This document shows, piece by piece, positions 1 to 4,873 of a stretch of 9,251 nucleotides of DNA. Each line of letters opens with the position of its first letter. The first letter of the stretch is position 1. The translations under genes were made by a program, and so were the position numbers. Source of the stretch: Thioalkalivibrio sp. (GTDB taxonomy: Bacteria > Pseudomonadota > Gammaproteobacteria > Ectothiorhodospirales > Ectothiorhodospiraceae); assembly GCA_007119005.1 (NCBI GenBank), contig SKQM01000120.1:1-9251 (forward strand), read 5' to 3'. The notes below the pieces were generated by a model that did no database searches, was not told the DNA's origin, and saw only the letters and a list, made by a program, of their open reading frames with translations.

Positions 1-1056
1 CGCGAGCACGATCGCCATCAGCACCACGTCGGCCCGCACCACGTTCCGGCGCCAGCGCGCCAGCGCGTTCTTCAGCGCCGGCAGCGCGTCCATCTCGATG
101 GACTCGGCGATCGCCTGCATCGCGCCGACGATGCGATAGGAACGGGAGGAACTGATCTCCGCAATCTTGGAATGGATCTCTTCGCGATCACGCGACGCCT
201 TGTATTCGTAACGGGTACGCACCTTCTCGTCGCCGATCTCGACCGCGGCACCCTTGTTGTAAAGGCAGTAGAACCGGCCCGTGGCATTGCCCTGCCGCAC
301 CACTGCCCGCTGCCAGGCGGACACGACTTCCTCAAGGTTGTCCTCGCGCCAGGTCGTGTCGATCATGTTCAGTACGAACACCAGCTTGGTGAAGTCGTTG
401 CGGGCCGCGACGCGATTGACGAGGTGCTCGAGCGTATCCCGCATCGCACCGGGTTCCGGATGGCGGGCATCGAAGAACACCAGCACGAGATCCGACAGAT
501 CGATGATGTGATCGGTCAGCTGCAGGATGGTCGCACGCTGCTCGTCGGCGTCGAATCCGGGGGAGTCGATCAGGATGCGTCCCCGCAGCCGTTCCGCCTT
601 CACCGTCTTCATCGCAAGAAAATGGTCCACCGTGCGCCCGGCACCGTCACTCAGGCGTTCGATCTCATGGCTGACTCGATAGAACGGGAAGCGCGGATCA
701 CCGTCGAGCGCGAGCCCCGGCAATTCTTTCACCTTGTCGCCCGAACCGTAGCTGATCACGGTGAACCGGTCGTCCACCGCCTGGCTGCCGCTGCGCTGCA
801 CATCCTTGCCAACGTATTCGTTGATGAAGGTCGACTTGCCCGCGGAAAACGTGCCCAGCACCGCGATCATGGGCCACCACGAGATCGTGAACGCGTAGGA
901 GTCCTCTTCGGGATCGAGCAGACCTGCGCCGTACCCGATCCGGTCGAGTACCCGGAAGGGATCGACGACGCCTTCGAGCGCAGGATTCTCTTCCGAAAGC
1001 CGGTCGCTGAGCAGCGTCAATTGCTGGTTCACACGATTGCCAGGGCGATTGAACAT
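1..1056 (-). CDS. Dynamin-like large GTPase, 3' end beyond the window
   Basis: The frame is open from the ATG at 1056 to the left edge, giving 352 N-terminal residues without a stop. The GTPase motifs are clear: a P-loop GTFSAGKST at residues 68-76, a G3 motif DSPG at 164-167, and a G4 motif NMID at 230-233 after a hydrophobic strand (KLVFVLN). The FSAGKST form of the P-loop and the spacing of the motifs fit bacterial dynamin-family proteins, which use GTP hydrolysis to bind, bend or fuse membranes. The visible part ends in a hydrophobic run (VVLMAIVLA), probably the start of a transmembrane segment, so the protein is likely anchored in the inner membrane. A GGAG five bases before the ATG supports this start. 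It begins 35 bp after the coiled-coil gene and is probably co-transcribed with it. The GTPase call is firm; the membrane-remodelling role is known from the family, and the target membrane is unknown. Confidence 0.88.
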   Translation of the reverse strand, partial: MFNRPGNRVNQQLTLLSDRLSEENPALEGVVDPFRVLDRIGYGAGLLDPEEDSYAFTISWWPMIAVLGTFSAGKSTFINEYVGKDVQRSGSQAVDDRFTVISYGSGDKVKELPGLALDGDPRFPFYRVSHEIERLSDGAGRTVDHFLAMKTVKAERLRGRILIDSPGFDADEQRATILQLTDHIIDLSDLVLVFFDARHPEPGAMRDTLEHLVNRVAARNDFTKLVFVLNMIDTTWREDNLEEVVSAWQRAVVRQGNATGRFYCLYNKGAAVEIGDEKVRTRYEYKASRDREEIHSKIAEISSSRSYRIVGAMQAIAESIEMDALPALKNALARWRRNVVRADVVLMAIVLA

Positions 1057-1091
1057 CAGGGCTCCAGTTGCTGTGGTGAATCTCTGCCGCG

Positions 1092-1628
1092 TCAGCGGCC
1101 GCCAACCATGTGCTGCGGGTAGTAGGGACCCGGCGACCCCGGGAACGGACCCTGGTTGCCACCCATGGGGTTGAACATGTTCATCATGTTGAACGGTCCG
1201 GAAACGTTGCGGTTCAGGCTCCACATGTCGCGCTGCATGTTCAGCGTCGAGCCCGCCATGGTCGTGGTGTCATTGGCCATACTGCGGATGTTCGCGTTCA
1301 TGCTGGTGAAATCACGGGTCATCGTACCGATGTTGCGGTTCATCATCACCATGTTGTCGCTGATCGTCACCATGCGGTCGTCGATGTCACCCATCTTCGT
1401 GGCCATCACGACCATCTCCCGGTCGATGGTCCGGGTCATCGCCGACATTTCGACCACCAGGCGGCTCACGTCCCGCGTCAGGCTGGTGATCAGCCAGAAG
1501 CCGTAGACGGCGAGCACCACAAACGCCACCAGTGAGGAATAGACAATCAGCTGCAAACGGCGGGAACGGACATCGAAATCTTCGGCATCCTCCAGGCGTG
1601 CATCATTGCGGTAGTCGAAATTGCTCAT
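1092..1628 (-). CDS. Single-pass membrane protein with Met-rich periplasmic coiled coil
   Basis: This 178-residue protein has no family I recognise. Residues 1-24 are charged and end in RSRR. Residues 25-48 form one strongly hydrophobic segment. Residues 49 to about 145 are a long helical region with regularly spaced Met, Ile and Val and frequent Asp, Arg and Asn, which reads as a coiled coil. The last 33 residues are rich in Met, Gly, Pro and Tyr. The basic residues before the membrane segment predict a cytoplasmic N-terminus and a periplasmic coiled coil, like a chemoreceptor stalk without HAMP or signalling domains. The ATG overlaps the TGA of the upstream DUF302 gene as ATGA and has only a weak ribosome-binding site, so translation is probably coupled. 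Annotation pipelines could mislabel such a protein as chemotaxis-related; I see no signalling motif. A weak 5-bp hairpin (1086-1099) covers its stop codon. Confidence 0.82.
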   Translation of the reverse strand: MSNFDYRNDARLEDAEDFDVRSRRLQLIVYSSLVAFVVLAVYGFWLITSLTRDVSRLVVEMSAMTRTIDREMVVMATKMGDIDDRMVTISDNMVMMNRNIGTMTRDFTSMNANIRSMANDTTTMAGSTLNMQRDMWSLNRNVSGPFNMMNMFNPMGGNQGPFPGSPGPYYPQHMVGGR

Positions 1629-2263
1629 GAGGTGAATCCAACCACGTTTTGTTCGGTGCGGGCCTCGGTACCCTGCGGATCATCGGTACCGGCGGCACGA
1701 TCGACCATTTCCCGGAGCTTCGCCTGAAGCCCAGTCGCGCGTTCCTGCAGCGCAATGGGTAACGGCCGGCTTCCGTGCAGAAGCAGGTCCAGATTCGGTG
1801 TCATCACCCAGAGCCCGCCGCGAGCGTCCTCGTACAGGGTCACCCGGCAGGGCAGATACGTGGCCATGCCGGGGTTGTGGCGGATCAAGTCGTTCGCGAG
1901 ATCCGGGTCGCAGAAGAGATAGACCTGCAGCAGAGGAAAGACCTTGCCGGTCCGCTGCTGGATTTCGCGCTGCACGGCGAGCGTGCCGAGCGACTGGAGC
2001 CCGAGTTCGGCGGCAGTCTCTTCGAGTGCCCGCTCGACATCACCCGCGCCCCGGCCAGGGGCAACCCTGCGCTGGTAGACCAGCGCCTGCATCGCGTCGC
2101 CGGTGGTGAGGATGGTCCGGGCAACGCCCGCATAGACGCCAAGCGCAGAGTCGTCGAGACTCCGCGCCTTGTTCACATAGGGCTCAAACGCCAGAATTGC
2201 TGCACCAAGCGCGACGAGCGCAAGCAAGCCGATCAGCGCGAGCAGATTGCGTACGAGCCTCAC
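1625..2263 (-). CDS. Membrane-anchored DUF302 domain protein
   Basis: The 212-residue protein starts with a transmembrane segment (about residues 6-28) and continues as a soluble domain. The DUF302 signature is readable at about residues 114-151: VYLFCDPDLA, then an NP motif, then YLPCRVTLYED and a GLWV strand. Two cysteines are present in it, C118 and C139. DUF302 is a small domain of unknown biochemical function that is frequent in sulfur- and metal-metabolising bacteria; the basic N-terminus (MRLVR) predicts that the domain faces the periplasm. The start is a GTG at 2263, chosen because a GGAGG lies six bases upstream and the hydrophobic anchor begins right after it. The gene overlaps the coiled-coil gene by 4 bp, so the two products probably work together. 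The family call is by motif only; the function is unknown. Confidence 0.86.
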   Translation of the reverse strand: MRLVRNLLALIGLLALVALGAAILAFEPYVNKARSLDDSALGVYAGVARTILTTGDAMQALVYQRRVAPGRGAGDVERALEETAAELGLQSLGTLAVQREIQQRTGKVFPLLQVYLFCDPDLANDLIRHNPGMATYLPCRVTLYEDARGGLWVMTPNLDLLLHGSRPLPIALQERATGLQAKLREMVDRAAGTDDPQGTEARTEQNVVGFTS

Positions 2264-2269
2264 GCCGGG

Positions 2270-2274
2270 CCTCC
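2270..2274 (-). promoter_or_regulatory. Shine-Dalgarno that fixes the GTG start of the DUF302 gene
   Basis: On the minus strand the bases read GGAGG, six bases before the GTG at 2263. No nearby in-frame ATG offers a better start, so this site decides the non-ATG start codon. The rest of the 109-bp gap (2264-2372) between the TPR gene and this gene is AT-richer at its upstream end (about 2350-2372), but I cannot make out a convincing -35/-10 pair or a terminator. Confidence 0.7.
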
Positions 2275-2372
2275 ACGATCACTGGCGACCGGGTTACCCA
2301 GCGGCGGGCGTTGGCTCCATCTATGGCGACAAGGCACGGCATCTCTCAGGGGAATAACACTAAATGCTTATT

Positions 2373-3029
2373 CTACCTGAATTGCTCGAGGTGCGAGCGG
2401 CCCTGCGGATGGAACCGGTCATAGATTGGCGCGAGGCGGCGCAGCATCGCGGCACGTTCGGCCTCGGGCAAGGCCGCGACGGCTGAGTCGTATGCCGCGA
2501 GGGCTGCGGTAAAATTCCCAGCCATGAAGTGGAAATTACCCAGTTCCCCGTAAAGGTCGGCGAGCCCCGGTGTGTCGGCAGGAAGATCGCGCAGACCCTG
2601 AGCCAGTACCTCGGCCGCTGCGCCCGGGCCCCGCTCGCGCTGCGCGGCGCGCGCGCTGGTCATCAGCCCGGCCGCCCCGTTGGTCACGGGAGCGGCTTCC
2701 ACAGCCGCTGGTTGCGGCTCAGTGACAGGCTCCGGCTCCGTGACAGGCTCCGGCTCGGTGACAGGCGCCGGCTCCGCGGCAGGCTCCGGCTCCGCGACAG
2801 GTGCCGGCTCCGTGACAGGCGCCGGTTCCCCGGCGGGATCTGCTTCCGCGGCGGGCTTCGGGGCGGGGGCCAACGCTGCCACCTCGGAAATGACCTCTTC
2901 CGCGGGTCGGACATCCTCGGCCGCCGGCGTGGTTCCGGCAAGCCAGTCCCGGTTGAACCAGGCGATCACCCAGAGAACGATGACGATGAGAATCCAGTAT
3001 TTACGCAGGAACGTGCCCAAGGCCGCCAT
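2373..3029 (-). CDS. Membrane-anchored TPR protein with Pro/Glu repeat linker
   Basis: The 218-residue product has three parts. Residues 1-10 end in RK and are followed by a transmembrane segment at about 11-25, predicting a very short cytoplasmic N-terminus and a periplasmic body. Residues 66-107 are a repetitive linker of six-residue PVTEPx/PVAEPx units, probably an extended spacer that could reach across the periplasm. The C-terminal part (about 120-218) is helical; residues 155-190 match a tetratricopeptide repeat (LYGELGNFHFMAGNFTAAL, then Y, A, A and P at the usual places). TPRs mediate protein-protein contact, so a scaffold or adaptor role is likely. The ATG at 3029 has an AGGG six bases upstream. 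The gene lies 59 bp after parA, which suggests a shared transcript. Proline-rich periplasmic linkers also occur in TonB, but there is no TonB C-terminal domain here. Confidence 0.83.
   Translation of the reverse strand: MAALGTFLRKYWILIVIVLWVIAWFNRDWLAGTTPAAEDVRPAEEVISEVAALAPAPKPAAEADPAGEPAPVTEPAPVAEPEPAAEPAPVTEPEPVTEPEPVTEPQPAAVEAAPVTNGAAGLMTSARAAQRERGPGAAAEVLAQGLRDLPADTPGLADLYGELGNFHFMAGNFTAALAAYDSAVAALPEAERAAMLRRLAPIYDRFHPQGRSHLEQFR
2710..2835. repeat. Seven tandem 18-bp units coding the PVTEPx linker
   Basis: On the plus strand seven consecutive 18-bp units run without a gap, typified by ggctccggctccgtgaca. They begin at 2710, 2728, 2746, 2764, 2782, 2800 and 2818. The central units differ from one another by one to four bases; the first and last are more diverged. 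The unit length is a multiple of three, so gain or loss of units would change the linker length without breaking the frame. This is typical of slippage-prone coding repeats. Confidence 0.9.
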
Positions 3030-3074
3030 GATTCACCCTGTAATGGTCATTGGATCGATGTTCGTACCAACGGA

Positions 3075-3098
3075 GCGTCGGTGACGGGTCACCGACGC
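3075..3098 (-). terminator. Hairpin over the parA stop codon (possible terminator or attenuator)
   Basis: A perfect inverted repeat, gcgtcggtga / tcaccgacgc, has ten paired bases around a four-base loop (3085-3088). The arms are 3075-3084 and 3089-3098. The arm at 3089-3098 contains the TGA of parA and its last two Arg codons. No U-tract follows on the minus strand, so it is not a classical intrinsic terminator. It may slow or partly stop transcription, protect the mRNA end, or affect translation of the TPR gene whose ATG lies 45 bp further on. Confidence 0.45.
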
Positions 3099-3724
3099 GA
3101 TTTGCGAAAGATCGCCTTTGCCAGCTCGTCGAGTTCGTTCGCGGCCTTGCTGCGGTGTTCCAGTTCATGCACGGAGAGTCCCTCGCTGAACGAACGCCGG
3201 AAGGCCATGCGCTGGCCAAGACGCGGCCGAACCGCCCGCAACCCCTCGATCATCCCGAGGGCTCCGAACGTCTCGTCCGACTCCCGGACCGCCTGATGGG
3301 TATCGGCCCGGTTGATGAAACCAATGATCTCGGGCCTGCTGCGCTCGCCGCGCAACTCCCGGATCTTCTTCACGAAACGGTGGGTCGACCAGACGTCCGC
3401 CTGGCTGGGCGGCACTGGGATGACCACCTGATCTGCCGCAAGGATTGCGGCGTACATCGTACCCAGATCGGAGGGCCCGACGTCGACGATAACCTCGTCG
3501 TATTCCTGTGCTGCCTTGATCGCCTCATCGAGGCTTTGCGAGAGATCCAGCGCTGGCAGATAGCCTTCCTCATCGCGCACCCGGATCACATCGGTCAGGG
3601 TTGCCTGTGGATCCAGGTCCACCGCGAGCACCCGCCGCTTGTTGCTGATGCCCCAAAGCGCGAGATTGAAGGCCACGGTGCTCTTGCCGGTTCCACCCTT
3701 GAGGTTACCAATTACTGTCAGCAT
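3089..3724 (-). CDS. Orphan ParA/MinD-family ATPase
   Basis: The 211-residue protein begins directly with a deviant Walker A box, KGGTGKST at residues 9-16, including the extra signature lysine (K9) of ParA-type ATPases. VDLDPQATLTD follows in the A' region, and a Walker B-like strand ends in IVDVGPSD, a variant of the usual IIDTPP. ParA proteins dimerise on ATP, bind DNA or membrane, and move cargo when a partner stimulates hydrolysis. The protein lacks the N-terminal DNA-binding domain of plasmid ParA and no parB or parS-like gene lies beside it, which is typical of orphan ParAs that position protein cargo such as carboxysomes (McdA) or chemoreceptor arrays (ParC). The ATG at 3724 has GAGGG five bases upstream. 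It lies between the Sgp-like gene and the TPR gene. The family is firm, the cargo is inferred. Confidence 0.93.
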   Translation of the reverse strand: MLTVIGNLKGGTGKSTVAFNLALWGISNKRRVLAVDLDPQATLTDVIRVRDEEGYLPALDLSQSLDEAIKAAQEYDEVIVDVGPSDLGTMYAAILAADQVVIPVPPSQADVWSTHRFVKKIRELRGERSRPEIIGFINRADTHQAVRESDETFGALGMIEGLRAVRPRLGQRMAFRRSFSEGLSVHELEHRSKAANELDELAKAIFRKSRR

Positions 3725-3754
3725 TCAGGCCCTCGGCGCGACGGCGTGGAAAGA

Positions 3755-3778
3755 CCTGCCCGGTCGAAACCGGGCAGG
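3755..3778 (-). terminator. Hairpin downstream of the Sgp-like gene, probable leaky terminator
   Basis: The perfect 10-bp arms cctgcccggt (3755-3764) and accgggcagg (3769-3778) enclose a four-base loop, read as UUCG on the minus-strand RNA. The bases that follow on that strand are TCTTTCC, a short and interrupted T-run. It stands 17 bp after the TAA of the Sgp-like gene and 30 bp before the ATG of parA. The likely role is partial termination or 3'-end stabilisation, so that the structural gene is made in larger amounts than the ATPase. Confidence 0.6.
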
Positions 3779-3794
3779 CTGCCCTCCTTGGAAC

Positions 3795-4133
3795 TTACCA
3801 GCGCGGGCCGTAGCCGTAGCCGGGGCCATAGCCGCCCCAGGGCTGGCCATAACCGTACCCGTCGCCATGCCCACGGCCGTAGCCGTGACCCGCGCCCCGG
3901 CCACGGGCCGAGAAGTCGAAGTCGCTGAACATGTCGCCGAAGCCAAACATGTCGCCCATGCCGCGGCCGTAGCCCGGGCCGTAACCATAGCCCGGATAAC
4001 CGCCGTAGCCCGGACCACCCCAACCCGGACCACCCCAACCCGGACCGCCCCACTGGGCGGACGCCATCATCGGGGCTGCGGAGAGGGCACCGAGGGAAGC
4101 GGCCAGAACGATTGCCTTAACGAACTTGCTCAT
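3795..4133 (-). CDS. Exported Gly/Tyr-rich protein, sulfur globule protein-like
   Basis: The 112-residue product has a good Sec signal peptide: a basic start (MSKFVK), a hydrophobic core and an ASA cleavage site before Q27. The mature 86 residues are mostly Gly, Tyr, Pro, Trp and Arg, with three tandem GWGGP/GYGGY-type units, then GYGYGPGYGRG, a short central patch with Phe, Met and Asp (DMFGFGDMFSDFDF), and a GYGPGYGYGP end. There is no cysteine. This composition and size match the small structural Sgp proteins that coat extracytoplasmic sulfur globules in purple sulfur bacteria and relatives. Glycine-rich exported proteins of other kinds (adhesive or cell-wall proteins) look similar, so the call rests on composition and context. 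A strong GGAGG precedes the ATG by six bases, consistent with high expression. Confidence 0.75.
   Translation of the reverse strand: MSKFVKAIVLAASLGALSAAPMMASAQWGGPGWGGPGWGGPGYGGYPGYGYGPGYGRGMGDMFGFGDMFSDFDFSARGRGAGHGYGRGHGDGYGYGQPWGGYGPGYGYGPRW
4011..4055. repeat. Three 15-bp tandem units coding GWGGP
   Basis: Two identical copies of cggaccaccccaacc (4011-4025 and 4026-4040) are followed by a third copy with changes at three places near its end (4041-4055). They encode the Gly/Trp/Pro units at the start of the mature Sgp-like protein. Exact identity of two copies, including third codon positions, points to recent duplication. Confidence 0.85.
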
Positions 4134-4139
4134 GAAAAA

Positions 4140-4144
4140 CCTCC
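4140..4144 (-). promoter_or_regulatory. Strong Shine-Dalgarno of the Sgp-like gene
   Basis: The minus strand reads GGAGG, then TTTTTC, then the ATG at 4133. It is the best ribosome-binding site in the window together with that of the DUF302 gene, and fits an abundant structural protein. The remaining 88-bp gap up to 4221 shows no convincing promoter. Confidence 0.7.
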
Positions 4145-4221
4145 AATGGAGTTGTGTGCCCTCTTCTAGATGATGCGTCGGCCTGGAGGGCTACCAGCCT
4201 GCGCATTTCGTCGTCTCGTCG

Positions 4222-4749
4222 CTAATATGGCGCACCCAGCAGTGGAACGGTACCGAACGGTGACCCGTACAGCGGCAACCCCAGTCCCGGGGTTGTCAAA
4301 CCGGTCCCTGGCCAGAGCATACCACTACCCGGATACGCGCCATACGGATGCAACCCGGGATACCCGCCGAGTCCGGGAATCCCATACAGACCCGACCACG
4401 GCGTCATCCCGGTCAGCGGGTCGTGCAACCCCAGACCCAGACCCTCAGGGGCAACCGAAAAGCCCGAGTGGGGGAATTGCAGATGGGTGGCCGTGTCCGG
4501 TTGCACGAATTCCCCGGGCCGGGCCGGGCGCCGGCGCCGGTCATTCACGGGATCATAGTCCGGGGGGGCAAAACGGCCATCAGAATGCGGCTGGACCGTC
4601 GGCGCCGGCGCCCTCGGGTCAGGCACGGCCCACGGGTTGCGGTCCCGCGCCAAAGCCTCCGCAGCCGCCCCGAGACCCAACACCAGGACCAAGGAAGCCA
4701 TCCAACCCATCGAGGACTGCTTTATCCACTTGCATGGCGATCCAGTCAT
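4222..4749 (-). CDS. Exported Gly/Pro/Leu/Tyr-rich protein of unknown family
   Basis: From the ATG at 4749 the product is 175 residues. I chose this start because it gives a plausible signal peptide: two lysines (CKWIK), a hydrophobic core (ASLVLVLGLGAAA) and an ALA site before residue 35. The frame stays open upstream to a GTG at 4860 and has ATGs at 4776 and 4710; none has a strong ribosome-binding site, so the start is uncertain. The mature protein opens with RDRNPWAVPD, has a basic DRRRRPARPGEF patch, and ends in about 80 residues rich in Gly, Pro, Leu and Tyr with GLYGIPGLGGYPGLHPYG. The mature part has no cysteine. I do not recognise the family. Its place between two other low-complexity exported proteins suggests a second coat or matrix component. 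The lone Cys in the signal region (SPC) precedes the hydrophobic core, so it is not a lipobox. Confidence 0.72.
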   Translation of the reverse strand: MTGSPCKWIKQSSMGWMASLVLVLGLGAAAEALARDRNPWAVPDPRAPAPTVQPHSDGRFAPPDYDPVNDRRRRPARPGEFVQPDTATHLQFPHSGFSVAPEGLGLGLHDPLTGMTPWSGLYGIPGLGGYPGLHPYGAYPGSGMLWPGTGLTTPGLGLPLYGSPFGTVPLLGAPY

Positions 4750-4873
4750 GGCCCGATATCCCGAAGGCAACGCCATGGACACCCCGTAGACGGAGGCCCA
4801 TGGCCAGCCGCGACACGACCTATCCAGCCACGCCCAGCGGAGCCAATCGCGCCCCACCACCCGGTTCCATGGC

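Noticed and set aside
172..1122. Plus-strand open frame of 316 codons
   Set aside because: It lies opposite the dynamin-like gene, whose P-loop, DSPG and NMID motifs are unmistakable. The plus translation shows no recognisable motif.
2710..2835. Tandem repeat considered as CRISPR or iteron array
   Set aside because: Units of 18 bp are contiguous without spacers and lie in frame within a coding region.
2680..3084. Plus-strand frame with VTGSGS repeats that looks like a Gly/Ser-rich surface protein
   Set aside because: The repeats are the reverse reading of the PVTEPx linker. The minus frame has an anchor, a TPR and a ribosome-binding site.
4134..4221. Promoter before the Sgp-like gene
   Set aside because: The gap holds a TCTAGA palindrome and some AT-rich bases, but no -35/-10 pair at proper spacing that I can defend.
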